Positions 9,235-17,887 of a DNA stretch of 46,040 nucleotides are shown here, piece after piece. Below the pieces are notes generated by a model. The model ran no database searches. It worked only from the letters and a program-made list of their open reading frames with translations, and was not told the DNA's origin. Every line of letters starts with the position of its first letter. Positions within the stretch are counted from its first letter, which is position 1. This stretch comes from Nitrospirota bacterium (GTDB lineage: Bacteria; Nitrospirota; Nitrospiria; JACQBZ01): the NCBI GenBank assembly GCA_016194285.1, contig JACQBZ010000097.1, positions 1-46,040 on the forward strand, written 5' to 3'. The position numbers and the translations under genes were made by a program.

Positions 9235-9258
9235 CAAAGAAAGGGTCTATAGTAGAAT
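9231..9258 (+). promoter_or_regulatory. Promoter of pilus ATPase 1
   Basis: TTGACA (9231-9236), which overlaps the comEC stop codon, is followed after 16 bases by TAGAAT (9253-9258). This gives a leader of about 25 bases with AAAGG six bases before the GTG start, so ATPase 1 can be expressed independently of comEC. Confidence 0.65.
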
Positions 9259-9288
9259 TATATTGACCGTTTTCAAGAAAGGTAATCC

Positions 9289-11241
9289 GTGTCCGAAAAC
9301 GAGTTCCAGAAAAACGGTGTGGAGTTCAAAAACAAAAAGCGCCTGGGCGATTTTCTGTTCGATGCAGGATTGATCACCCATGACCAACTCAATCGGGCCT
9401 TGAACGAGCAGAAACGGTTGGGGAAGAAACTCGGCGAGACGCTCACTATTCTGCGCATCATTTCTGATGAGGCGCTGGCGCAGGCGCTCTCCACGCAACT
9501 GGGTTATCCCTTCATGGATCTCACCACGACGGCACTGGAGCCGGACATCGTCATGGCGATTCCGGAATCCCTGGCCAAGAAGCAGTGTGCCATCCCCGTT
9601 TCGTTGGAAAATAAAACGTTGACCGTTGCGATGGTCGATCCCCTCGACTATGAATGTCTGCGGGACCTCGGCTTTGCCAGCGGGTTCCGGATCCAGCCGG
9701 CCATCGCGACGCGCAAGGATGTCCTGGAAGCGATTGAGCGGTATTATAACCTGAACTCCTCGGTGGAGAGCATTGTTCAGGAAACGGCCCAGCAGTACGA
9801 CGAATCCCTCCTCCAGATCATTCCGGAAATCAGCCCCGTGGCGGCGGATGCTCAATCCCTCGAGGAGCGGAGCCGCCTCGCGCCGGTGATCCGCTTGGCC
9901 AATTTGATTATGACCAAAGCCATTCGGCAGCGCGCCAGCGATATTCACATTGAGCCCGCCTCGCGAGATTTCCGCGTGCGGTATCGGATCGACGGTCTGC
10001 TCAAAGAAGACCTCCGGCTTCCGAAGTGGATCCATGGAGCGCTGATATCCCGCATGAAGATTTTGGGCAAGCTGGACATTGCCGAGCGACGGTTGCCGCA
10101 GGATGGTTCGGTGCGTGTGAGATCGGATAACCGGGAGATCGACCTCCGGCTCTCCACCCTTCCGACGCAGTACGGGGAAAAGATGGTCATCCGCGTTCTG
10201 GATCAGGGAAGACTGGTGGTTTCGCTGGATACGCTGGGGGTCTCGTCCCAGAATTTATCTCAGATTCGCTCGCTGATGCGGCGCAAGCAGGGCATCATTC
10301 TGGTCACCGGCCCGACCGGCAGCGGAAAGACGACGACCTTGTATTCCATGATCCATGCCGTGCGGGATGAAGTGACGAACATCGTGACGGTGGAGGATCC
10401 CATTGAATATAACCTGGAGGGGGTGAATCAGGTTCAGATCAACACGGACATCGGCCTCACGTTCGCGCACTGTTTGAGATCGATCCTCCGGCAGGACCCG
10501 AACGTGATCCTGATCGGCGAGATCCGGGACTTGGAAACAGCCGAGATCGCTTGCCGGGCGGCCATGACCGGGCACCTCGTGCTTTCCACGGTTCATACGA
10601 ACGACGCGCCTTCCACGATCACGCGATTGGTCGACCTCGGAATTCCGCGCTATCTGGTGGGATCGCTCGTAATGGGCGTGATTGCGCAACGCCTGGTGCG
10701 ATGCGTCTGCCCGCGGTGTAAAACGATCATGCCGCCCCCCGTGGAGAGTCTGGTGAGCCTGAAGATCCCCCTGGATTCGGTGAAGAGCGTGTCTTTCTAC
10801 TACGGCAAGGGTTGCAACTACTGCAACTACCTCGGCTATCAGGGTCGGACCGGGCTGTATGAAGTATTGGAAATGACCCCACGGCTGAGAGAATTGGTCG
10901 TGGCCGGCGCGGCCGAACAGGACATCCGGTCCACGGCATTGGCTTCGAAGATGACGTCGTTGGGGGAGGATGGTCTGAACAAAGTCAAGGAGGGTATCAC
11001 AACGATCGAGGAGCTGATGCGCGTGATCGAGGTCCGCGAGGATCTTCAAACCTTTTGTGCCCAATGCGGACAATCCATTCACATTGACTTCCAGGTTTGT
11101 CCATATTGCGCCCACCTGGTCACCCATCACTGCCATGCCTGCGGCAAACCGCTTCAGCCGGAATGGATCCTCTGCCCCTACTGCCGGAATCGCGTCGGCG
11201 ACGTCCCGCCACCCGGTCATTCCAATGCCACGCAGGCTTAA
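9289..11241 (+). CDS. pilB: PilB/GspE-type pilus assembly ATPase 1, with fused C-terminal double zinc ribbon
   Basis: The N-terminal ~150 residues form MshEN-type modules (GDFLFDAGLITHDQLNRAL), which in related ATPases can bind cyclic di-GMP. The ATPase core follows, with DIHIEP, Walker A GPTGSGKTTT at about residue 341, the Asp-box IVTVEDPIEY, Walker B ILIGEIRD and the His-box STVHTND. The four-cysteine metal site of PilB follows (CPRC and, 32 residues on, CNYC). After residue ~585 comes an extra region with four CxxC knuckles (CAQC, CPYC, CHAC, CPYC), a double zinc ribbon not present in ordinary PilB. It should power pilus or type II-like filament assembly at the inner membrane. It starts with GTG. 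The gene stands alone between comEC and putA, without pilC or pilin genes nearby. Confidence 0.92.
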   Translation: MSENEFQKNGVEFKNKKRLGDFLFDAGLITHDQLNRALNEQKRLGKKLGETLTILRIISDEALAQALSTQLGYPFMDLTTTALEPDIVMAIPESLAKKQCAIPVSLENKTLTVAMVDPLDYECLRDLGFASGFRIQPAIATRKDVLEAIERYYNLNSSVESIVQETAQQYDESLLQIIPEISPVAADAQSLEERSRLAPVIRLANLIMTKAIRQRASDIHIEPASRDFRVRYRIDGLLKEDLRLPKWIHGALISRMKILGKLDIAERRLPQDGSVRVRSDNREIDLRLSTLPTQYGEKMVIRVLDQGRLVVSLDTLGVSSQNLSQIRSLMRRKQGIILVTGPTGSGKTTTLYSMIHAVRDEVTNIVTVEDPIEYNLEGVNQVQINTDIGLTFAHCLRSILRQDPNVILIGEIRDLETAEIACRAAMTGHLVLSTVHTNDAPSTITRLVDLGIPRYLVGSLVMGVIAQRLVRCVCPRCKTIMPPPVESLVSLKIPLDSVKSVSFYYGKGCNYCNYLGYQGRTGLYEVLEMTPRLRELVVAGAAEQDIRSTALASKMTSLGEDGLNKVKEGITTIEELMRVIEVREDLQTFCAQCGQSIHIDFQVCPYCAHLVTHHCHACGKPLQPEWILCPYCRNRVGDVPPPGHSNATQA

Positions 11242-11331
11242 TCACATAATGTTTCATGCCGACGCACCTTTAAAGTAGAACCCTTTCTGTTTCTTCTCAC
11301 GATCAGATAGAGAGGACCGTATCGAATCGGC

Positions 11332-11337
11332 TATAAT
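11332..11337 (+). promoter_or_regulatory. Perfect -10 element six bases before the putA start codon
   Basis: TATAAT lies exactly six bases upstream of the ATG at 11344, so transcription would begin at or next to the start codon. No clear -35 hexamer and no ribosome-binding site are seen, which fits a leaderless message. Confidence 0.5.
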
Positions 11338-11343
11338 CAATTT

Positions 11344-14286
11344 ATGGACGGATCCGAGCTCGAGAAGGAAACCCAGCGGATCGGCCGGGAGATTCTGGCC
11401 CATCTGAAAAGGGAGCACCACTCCCTTTTTGAAAAAGAATGGTGGCAGGGCCAAGTTCTCCGCTGGTGTATGGAGAATGAGCCTTTCAAGATTGCATTCT
11501 TTCGATTCATCGACGTTCTGCCTAACCTGAAAACCTCCGGAGATGTGGTCCGTATTTTTCGGGAATATTTCGACCGTCCCGAGGTCAGCACTCCCCCGCT
11601 TCTTTCGTGGGGGATGAAGACCCTGATCCCGGGCTCGCCCACCGTTCCACTGGCCGCATCCGCGATCCATGCCAATGTCGAAATGATGGCCCGATCTTTT
11701 ATCGCCGGCTGCGATCTTGAAGCGGCTCGGATCCCCCTGGAGAAGATGGGGCGGTCGGGCGCCGCTTGGTCAGTCTCGATGTTGGGCGAGGTGGCCGTCA
11801 ACGAGGAGGAATCCGAGGCGTATTTCCGTCTCTACTTGGATGCGATCGATCGGCTTGCCCGCTTTGTGACCGCCGATTCGGAACCTACGACGGCCGCCGA
11901 CCGTTTCGGTTTGATCCCGCGGGCCAACCTCGCCGTCAAGCTTTCGTCGTTGTATTCTCAAATGGATCCTCTGGATTGGGAAGGGAGCCTTTCGGTCCTG
12001 ACCGAGCGTCTTGTTCGCTTGCTGCTCCGGGCCCGCAAGCTGGGGGTGCACATTCATCTTGACATGGAACATTACGCGTTCAAGAGTCTTATTCTGGAGA
12101 CCTTCTTCCGGGCGATGAATCGCCCGGAGCTTTCCGGATTCCGGGACGCCGGGATCGTGGTCCAGGCCTACCTTCGCGATTCGGCCGAGGATCTCGAACG
12201 AATCCTGGCCTGGGCCGCGCAGCACCGTCGCGGGATTACCGTCCGCCTCGTCCGCGGCGCGTACTGGGACTACGAGACGGTGATCCATCGCCAGAACGGC
12301 TGGCCGGTGCCGGTCTATCTTGCCAAAGGCGAGACGGATGCCAATTACGAACGCCACGCGGACCGACTGCTTTCGGCGTCCGATACGGTGCGCGCCGCAT
12401 TCGGCACCCACAACGTCCGCAGCCTCGCATTGGTCGTCGCGGCGGCCCGCAGTCGTAGGATCCCGGATCGGGACTACGAGATTCAGATGCTGTTTGGGAT
12501 GGGCGGGCCGCTCCAGGAGGCGCTGGCCGGAATGGGTTTCCGGGTCCGGATCTATACGCCCGTGGGTGACCTGATTACCGGAATGGCCTATTTGGTCCGT
12601 CGGCTGCTCGAGAACACCTCAAACGAATCTTTTCTTCGAAACTATTTTGTCGAAGGAAAATCCCCCGAAACCGTGCTGGCTCGACCGGCCGCCGCGCCCG
12701 CGCGCGAACCGGAGATCGAGGGCTTTCGAAACGAGCCACCGCTGGATTTCCGGATCGGCCGGGTTCGTTCCGAGTTCTCCGAGGCGATCGCGTCCGTGCG
12801 CGAACGGCTCGGACGGGACTATCCGCTTTTGATCGGCGGGGAGGCGGTCCGGACCGACGGCTGGATCGCGTCGATCAATCCGGCGCGGCCGTCCGAGGTG
12901 GTGGGACGATCCGCATCGGCGGGGACGCGGGAGGCCGACCGGGCGATCGCCGCGGCCGAGGCGACCGCGATGGAATGGTCCCGGCAACCGGCCGGCGAGC
13001 GGGCCGGGATTCTGCGGCGCGCCGCCGAGAGACTTCGGACGCGCCGGATGGAGCTGTCAGCCTGGGAAGTGTTCGAGGTCGGCAAGACATGGCGGGAGGC
13101 CGATCGGGATGTGACCGAGGCGATCGATTTCCTGCGCTACTACGCCGATGAGATCGAGCGGAAGGCCCCGTCCCGGAGAATGGGAGACTATCCGGGAGAA
13201 CGGAATCTCTATTCCTATCTTCCCATCGGGATCGGCGTCGTGATCGCGCCGTGGAACTTTCCGCTGGCGATTCCGGCCGGAATGGTCTCGGCCGCCCTGG
13301 CGGCCGGCAACGCCGTTTTGTTCAAACCCTCGGAGCTGTCTCCCGTCATGGGATACCATCTGGTCCAAGCTTTTACGGAGGCCGGCCTCCCGGACGGCGT
13401 CCTGGCCTACCTGCCCGGCCAGGGTGAGATCGTGGGGGATTATCTCGTTCGGCATCCCGCGATCGGCTTCATCACCTTCACCGGTTCCCGCGAGGTGGGG
13501 CTTGGGATCATCGAGCGGGCCGCCCGTCTGTCCCCCGGACAGCGCCAGGTCAAGCGAGTTGTGGCCGAGATGGGCGGTAAGAACGCGATTATCGTGGACG
13601 AAACGGCCGATCTCGATCTCGCCGTGCCGGGAGTGGTCCAGTCCGCGGTCGGTTTTCAAGGCCAGAAATGCTCGGCTTGTTCGCGCGTGATCGTCTTGGA
13701 ATCGATTTACGACGCTTTTCTCCATCGGCTTGCAGGGGCTTTGAAATCGCTCCGCATCGGCCCGCCGGAAGATCCGGCGACCGAGCTGGGCCCGGTCATC
13801 GAAGCGGCGGCGCAGCAGCGACTTCGAACAGCCGTCGAGGAGGGTGCCAGAGAAGGGCGGGTGATCCTTCATGTCACGGATGTCCCGCGGGAGGGCTTCT
13901 ATGTTGGGCCCGCCGTGATTGCGGATCTCGCTCCGGAATCCCGGATTGCGCAGGAAGAATTGTTCGGGCCGGTTGTGGCTGTCCTGCGCGCGAAAAGTCT
14001 GGATGAGGCGATTCAAATCGCCAACACCACGGACTACGCCCTGACCGGCGGCCTGTACTCGCGCAGCCCGGCGGCGATCGAGCGCGTGGCGCGTGAGATG
14101 ACCGCAGGCAATCTCTACATCAACCGCGGAATCACGGGGGCCCTGGTCGGCCGACAGCCGTTCGGAGGCTATCGCCTTTCGGGGGTGGGATCAAAGGCGG
14201 GCGGGCCGGATTATCTGCTTCAGTTTATGATCCCGAAGGTCGTGAGCGAGAATACGCTCCGCCGCGGATTTGCCTCAGCCGAGTAA
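11344..14286 (+). CDS. putA: Bifunctional proline dehydrogenase / L-glutamate gamma-semialdehyde dehydrogenase
   Basis: This 980-residue protein joins an FAD-dependent proline dehydrogenase barrel (residues ~130-430; AVKLSSLYSQ, HLDMEHY, and RLVRGAYWDYE) to an NAD(P)-dependent aldehyde dehydrogenase (from ~480). The dehydrogenase half has IAPWNFPLAIP, FTGSREVG, AEMGGKNAIIVDETAD and the catalytic cysteine in GQKCSACSRV at about residue 775. It oxidises proline to glutamate, feeding electrons to quinone and then NAD+. There is no N-terminal ribbon-helix-helix DNA-binding domain, so it is not self-regulating as in enteric PutA. The stretch is noticeably richer in G+C than the pilus genes on both sides. 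The start is ATG 11344, apparently leaderless. Confidence 0.95.
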   Translation: MDGSELEKETQRIGREILAHLKREHHSLFEKEWWQGQVLRWCMENEPFKIAFFRFIDVLPNLKTSGDVVRIFREYFDRPEVSTPPLLSWGMKTLIPGSPTVPLAASAIHANVEMMARSFIAGCDLEAARIPLEKMGRSGAAWSVSMLGEVAVNEEESEAYFRLYLDAIDRLARFVTADSEPTTAADRFGLIPRANLAVKLSSLYSQMDPLDWEGSLSVLTERLVRLLLRARKLGVHIHLDMEHYAFKSLILETFFRAMNRPELSGFRDAGIVVQAYLRDSAEDLERILAWAAQHRRGITVRLVRGAYWDYETVIHRQNGWPVPVYLAKGETDANYERHADRLLSASDTVRAAFGTHNVRSLALVVAAARSRRIPDRDYEIQMLFGMGGPLQEALAGMGFRVRIYTPVGDLITGMAYLVRRLLENTSNESFLRNYFVEGKSPETVLARPAAAPAREPEIEGFRNEPPLDFRIGRVRSEFSEAIASVRERLGRDYPLLIGGEAVRTDGWIASINPARPSEVVGRSASAGTREADRAIAAAEATAMEWSRQPAGERAGILRRAAERLRTRRMELSAWEVFEVGKTWREADRDVTEAIDFLRYYADEIERKAPSRRMGDYPGERNLYSYLPIGIGVVIAPWNFPLAIPAGMVSAALAAGNAVLFKPSELSPVMGYHLVQAFTEAGLPDGVLAYLPGQGEIVGDYLVRHPAIGFITFTGSREVGLGIIERAARLSPGQRQVKRVVAEMGGKNAIIVDETADLDLAVPGVVQSAVGFQGQKCSACSRVIVLESIYDAFLHRLAGALKSLRIGPPEDPATELGPVIEAAAQQRLRTAVEEGAREGRVILHVTDVPREGFYVGPAVIADLAPESRIAQEELFGPVVAVLRAKSLDEAIQIANTTDYALTGGLYSRSPAAIERVAREMTAGNLYINRGITGALVGRQPFGGYRLSGVGSKAGGPDYLLQFMIPKVVSENTLRRGFASAE

Positions 14287-14299
14287 TCCCTGTCGCGAT

Positions 14300-15145
14300 T
14301 TAAAGTTTAACCAACGCATTATCGATCAGGCGGGTCTTGCCGATCCAGACGGCTAGTAGCAAAATGACCGGGCCTTCGATCCGTGAAACATCTTCGAGTG
14401 TCTCAGGATGACCGACCGAGACATAGTCGATCTTGGCCATCGGCTCCTGCCTTATCAGTCGCGTCATTTCCTCTTGTACCGTTGTCGCATCCCGCTCTCC
14501 CTGTTGAAGGAGAGCCTTCCCTTTCTGCAAAGCCTTGAACAGTATCCGTGCCGCTCGCCGTTCTTCCATCGATAGATAACGGTTGCGGGAGCTCATCGCG
14601 AGGCCGTCGTTTTCGCGGACGGTCGGGCACGCGACGATCTTGACCGGGAAATTCAGATCACGCACCAGTTGTCTGATTACGACCGTCTGCTGATAGTCTT
14701 TTTGTCCGAAGAAGGCGACGTCCGGCTGGATCATCTGAAAGAGCTTGGCCACCACCGTGGCGACCCCGGAGAAATGGCCCGGTCGGAGTGCGCCCTCCAA
14801 AACCTCGCCGATTCGTCCCACCCGGATCTGGGTGTCGTGCCCTTCAGGATAAACGGCCTCGGCCGTCGGCATGAAAAGAAGGTCTACTTTCTCGCGTCGG
14901 CAGAGGACGGCGTCGCCTCTGGCGTCTCTGGGATATCGGGCATAATCTTCGTTCGGTCCAAACTGGGTCGGATTGACGAAGAGGCTCACGACGACCGCAT
15001 CGCAGCGTTTCCGCGCCGCCCGCATTAGGGACAGATGCCCCTCATGCAGCGCCCCCATCGTCGGAACAAAACCGATAATCCGACCCTGTCGGTGCAGTTT
15101 GGAGGTGAGATCCTGCATTTGTTTGATTGTTCTAATCAGTCTCAT
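14300..15145 (-). CDS. panC: Pantothenate synthetase
   Basis: PanC condenses pantoate with beta-alanine using ATP to form pantothenate, the precursor of coenzyme A. Diagnostic segments are VPTMGALHEGHLSLM near residue 30, SLFVNPTQFGPNEDYARYPR, the GVATVVAKLF loop, FFGQKDYQQ and MSSRNRYLS. About 281 residues is normal. I chose the ATG at 15143-15145 (MRLIRTIKQMQ); a TTG nine codons upstream is also in frame. It is an isolated reverse-strand gene between putA and the zinc-ribbon/pilus block, with no panB or panD next to it. PutA and PanC transcripts converge within a 13-base gap. Confidence 0.96.
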   Translation of the reverse strand: MRLIRTIKQMQDLTSKLHRQGRIIGFVPTMGALHEGHLSLMRAARKRCDAVVVSLFVNPTQFGPNEDYARYPRDARGDAVLCRREKVDLLFMPTAEAVYPEGHDTQIRVGRIGEVLEGALRPGHFSGVATVVAKLFQMIQPDVAFFGQKDYQQTVVIRQLVRDLNFPVKIVACPTVRENDGLAMSSRNRYLSMEERRAARILFKALQKGKALLQQGERDATTVQEEMTRLIRQEPMAKIDYVSVGHPETLEDVSRIEGPVILLLAVWIGKTRLIDNALVKL

Positions 15146-15235
15146 TGTGCACCCGATAGAGCAGTCTACCAAAAACGGTTATCTCCTTCAAGCCGCCCGT
15201 TGCCACCTGCAAAAACAGACTGAGCCTGTATCGAT

Positions 15236-15263
15236 TTGACAAAACAAGCTTTTGTGATAAACT
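15236..15263 (+). promoter_or_regulatory. Promoter directly abutting the zinc-ribbon gene
   Basis: TTGACA (15236-15241) and TAAACT (15258-15263) are spaced by 16 bases. The GTG start codon at 15271 lies seven bases after the -10, so the mRNA would begin at the start codon. No ribosome-binding site is visible. Confidence 0.6.
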
Positions 15264-15270
15264 CTTCTCC

Positions 15271-15606
15271 GTGAAGTGCCCAAAATGTCTGGCCGTCAAC
15301 AGCGAGCGTCGTCATTTCTGCAAGCAGTGTGGTTCTCGACTCCTGGATCCCTGTCTCCAGTGCGGTTTTGCCAATGAGGCGGAAGACATTTATTGCGGCG
15401 GTTGCGGGAGGGGTCTGAGGGAAACTGCTTCGGCAACCTCCATTCAGTCCGATACTGCACCCAGTCATTCTCCCTCCAGTCCAGGTCTTCCTCCCGCCTT
15501 TCTCGCCAAGCTATTGGCAGAAGAGCGGGTCGAGGCTCCATCCGATCTGAACGAAGCAAAAAAAGCTGTTACTCAGGAAGAGATCGACAAACTCTTTGAC
15601 AAGTAG
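15271..15606 (+). CDS. Small double zinc-ribbon protein with an MglB/FliM-like C-terminal tail
   Basis: The 111-residue protein begins with two zinc ribbons made of four CxxC knuckles in residues 3-48 (CPKC, CKQC, CLQC, CGGC). A Ser/Pro-rich linker (about 52-75) and a predicted helical end (EEIDKLFDK) follow. The tail TQEEIDKLFDK matches the tail of the MglB-like protein later in this window (TEDDIEKLFD) and resembles the CheY-binding peptide of FliM (SQxEIDALL). The gene ends 10 bases before PilB-like ATPase 2, which is translated from the same message. This suggests the ribbon is a partner of that ATPase, as a similar ribbon is fused to ATPase 1. Catalytic activity is unlikely; an adaptor role is my inference. 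It starts with GTG, probably leaderless. Confidence 0.82.
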   Translation: MKCPKCLAVNSERRHFCKQCGSRLLDPCLQCGFANEAEDIYCGGCGRGLRETASATSIQSDTAPSHSPSSPGLPPAFLAKLLAEERVEAPSDLNEAKKAVTQEEIDKLFDK

Positions 15607-15615
15607 GAACTTTTT

Positions 15616-17298
15616 ATGCTCAATGCCTTTGATGAGAAGCTCGGGAAGATCTTAGTCCAGCAAGGTCTGATTTCCGAGGCGAATCTAGCTAAGGCGGTTG
15701 AGGATCAGAATATGAAAAGGGATAATCAGAAACCGCTGGGCGCTTTTCTCACCGAGATGAAATATGTCTCCGAAAAAGACGTCTTAAAAGCCCTTGGAAT
15801 TGAATTCAACTTCCCCGTTATGGAACTCAAGGAGATCATCGTCGATCCTGTTGTGTTAAGTCTGGTCCCTGAGGCCATGGCCCGCCAGTTTAAGGTCATC
15901 CCGCTTTATCTGGTTGAAAAAGAACTAACCGTTGCCGTGGCTGATCCGACCAATATCTATGGTATTGACGCACTGACAAACCAGACGCGTTGCCATATCC
16001 AGCCGGTATTAGCATTGGAACGTGAAATCATGGCTGCGATAGATTACAATTACAGGGCCCAGTCTCGGCCACAGCCTCAGCCGGACGAGGACCCTGTCAC
16101 CGCTACAGACCTGAAGCGCTTGGAAGAGGCGGGGAAAGAAGTTTCTACTGTTAAGACCGTTGATGGGGTCTTCTTGCGAGCGGTACAGGAAGGGGCCAGC
16201 GATATTCACGTTGAGCCTAGCAAGGACAAGCTTTCGATTCGTCTCCGGGTGGACGGTATGCTCAAAGAGTATTACACTTTCTCTTCCAAGGAGCAGCCCT
16301 CGATCATATCTCGTATCAAGATTATGTCGCATCTTGATTTCTCGGAACGACAGAAACCACAAGACGGACGTTTTAAACTGCAGATAGGTGGAAAGGAGAT
16401 GGATGTGCGTGTCTCCACCCTTCCGACCTATTTTGGAGAGAAGGTGGTGCTTCGTCTGTTAGACCAGGAAAAGATCCAACTCAGCCTGGAGGATCTTGGG
16501 TTGTCTTCCCATAATCTTAACCTGCTCAAGACGATGATTGCCCAACCGTACGGTCTCCTGTTGGTTACCGGTCCGACCGGTAGCGGGAAGAGCACCACCC
16601 TGTATACGGTCCTCAACACACTAAAATCTGAGGAAAAGAACATCGTTACGGTCGAAGATCCGGTCGAGTATCAAATTCCACTCGTCAATCAAGTCCAGGT
16701 GAACCTTAAAAAAGATCTAACCTTTGCGAACGCGCTACGGTCGGTTCTCCGACAGGATCCTAATGTGGTTATGATTGGGGAGATTCGCGATCCTGAATCC
16801 GGGCAGATTGCTACAGAGGCTGCGCTGACCGGGCACCTTGTCTTCTCTACACTCCATACCAATGATTCCGTCAGCGCAGTGGTCCGCCTTGTGGAGATGG
16901 GAATCGAACCCTTTCTTCTAGCCCCTTCTCTCCTTGGGATTGTTGCACAACGCCTCGCTAGAAAGGTCTGTTCGGAATGCATGGAAAACTATGCTCCCAG
17001 GAAGGCCGAGTTGGATCGCTTGGGGATACCGGAAGAGACGACCGGGATAAAATTTTCCCGTGGCAAGGGCTGTCCGGCCTGCAAAGGGTTGGGATACAAG
17101 GGAAGGATCGCGATCCATGAGATTTTGATGGTGGACGAGACGATTCGAACCCTGATCAGCGAAAAGGCTCCCACAGCCGCAATCCGGGCTCATGCTGTCC
17201 AGTCGGGATTTATTGATATGCGGCTTGATGGCATCCGGAAATTGATCAAGGGGATGACCACCCTGGAAGAGGTCCTCCGGGTCACGAGGGGGCTTTGA
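15616..17298 (+). CDS. PilB/GspE-type pilus assembly ATPase 2
   Basis: At 560 residues this is the length of a standard PilB. It has an N-terminal MshEN module (GKILVQQGLISEANLAKAV), DIHVEP, Walker A GPTGSGKSTT at about residue 318, IVTVEDPVEY, Walker B VMIGEIRDPE, the His-box STLHTND, and the metal site (CSEC and CPAC). A good AGGAA ribosome-binding site sits six bases upstream. It would drive type IV pilus extension or a related filament. It is only moderately similar to ATPase 1 in this window and lacks that protein's C-terminal ribbons. Base composition looks less G+C-rich than the neighbouring putA and dap genes. Which of the two is the main pilus motor cannot be told here. Confidence 0.93.
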   Translation: MLNAFDEKLGKILVQQGLISEANLAKAVEDQNMKRDNQKPLGAFLTEMKYVSEKDVLKALGIEFNFPVMELKEIIVDPVVLSLVPEAMARQFKVIPLYLVEKELTVAVADPTNIYGIDALTNQTRCHIQPVLALEREIMAAIDYNYRAQSRPQPQPDEDPVTATDLKRLEEAGKEVSTVKTVDGVFLRAVQEGASDIHVEPSKDKLSIRLRVDGMLKEYYTFSSKEQPSIISRIKIMSHLDFSERQKPQDGRFKLQIGGKEMDVRVSTLPTYFGEKVVLRLLDQEKIQLSLEDLGLSSHNLNLLKTMIAQPYGLLLVTGPTGSGKSTTLYTVLNTLKSEEKNIVTVEDPVEYQIPLVNQVQVNLKKDLTFANALRSVLRQDPNVVMIGEIRDPESGQIATEAALTGHLVFSTLHTNDSVSAVVRLVEMGIEPFLLAPSLLGIVAQRLARKVCSECMENYAPRKAELDRLGIPEETTGIKFSRGKGCPACKGLGYKGRIAIHEILMVDETIRTLISEKAPTAAIRAHAVQSGFIDMRLDGIRKLIKGMTTLEEVLRVTRGL

Positions 17299-17383
17299 TC
17301 AAAGAAGGGATAACATTTTCCAAAAAGTTGCGGGAGAAAGATCGTCATCTGTATTTATTTTTATAAAGGCTTAGGAGGTGTCC

Positions 17384-17770
17384 GTGGCTGAAAAGAGGAT
17401 GATCCTGATCGTAGATGACTCCAGTTTTCTACGCAACGCATTGAAGAAGATCCTTGAGAAACACGGCTATGAAATTGTCGGTATGGCCGAGAATGGTCTG
17501 GAGACCATTACCAAATACAAGGAACTCAAGCCGGATCTGGTGGCCCTTGACATCATCATGCCACAGATGAATGGATTGGAAACCCTCAGGCTGCTAAAGT
17601 CGGTTGATCCAAATGCTTGTGTAGTGATGGTTAGTTCGATGTCATCTAAAGAATCGGTAACCGATTGCATTCAGGCGGGCGCAAAAAACTATATCTTGAA
17701 GCCGTTTGTAGAAGAAAAGGTGATTGAGGTCATTCAGAAGGCACTTTCCTCATCCGCACTTCCCGGATAG
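17384..17770 (+). CDS. Single-domain CheY-like response regulator
   Basis: This is a receiver domain alone (about 128 residues). The acidic pair is at residues 11-12 (ILIVDDSSFLRN), the phospho-acceptor aspartate near 56 (LVALDIIMPQMNG), a serine switch position sits in MVSSMSS, and the conserved lysine in YILKPF. It has no output domain, so it should act by binding a partner. A GTG start at 17384 has a perfect AGGAGG five bases upstream; an in-frame GTG at 17378 lies inside that site and is unlikely. It lies 85 bases after ATPase 2 on the same strand, suggesting it controls the pilus or motility machinery. No histidine kinase is nearby. Confidence 0.92.
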   Translation: MAEKRMILIVDDSSFLRNALKKILEKHGYEIVGMAENGLETITKYKELKPDLVALDIIMPQMNGLETLRLLKSVDPNACVVMVSSMSSKESVTDCIQAGAKNYILKPFVEEKVIEVIQKALSSSALPG

Positions 17771-17802
17771 TCCGCGTGTTTGAGAGACGATCAATCCTAC
17801 CG

Positions 17803-17883
17803 GTCTATTATAGGGGCTCACGTCGCCCCCTCCACTGGCTAAGCCAGATGGAGCCTCCCCCTCTCGCTCGCCTTGCTCGCTGG
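17803..17883 (+). repeat. Structured intergenic repeat, copy A
   Basis: About 80 bases are nearly identical to 25635-25716. The unit holds GGGGC...GCCCC, then a hairpin CTCCA-CTGGC-TAA-GCCAG-A-TGGAG, then a C-rich tract and two TCGCTCGC/TGCTCGC units. In the other copy one pair of the central stem changes from T-A to C-G on both sides at once. It sits between the convergent cheY-like and deoxynucleoside kinase genes. Confidence 0.85.
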
Positions 17884-17887
17884 TACT

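Noticed and set aside
9247-10035. A 262-residue reverse-strand frame inside pilus ATPase 1.
   Set aside because: It mirrors the conserved ATPase frame, has no recognisable domain and no ribosome-binding site.
11344-14286. putA as a recently acquired gene because of its high G+C.
   Set aside because: dap and uvrC genes are also G+C-rich; the contrast is mainly with the lower-G+C pilus block, and there are no mobile-element marks.
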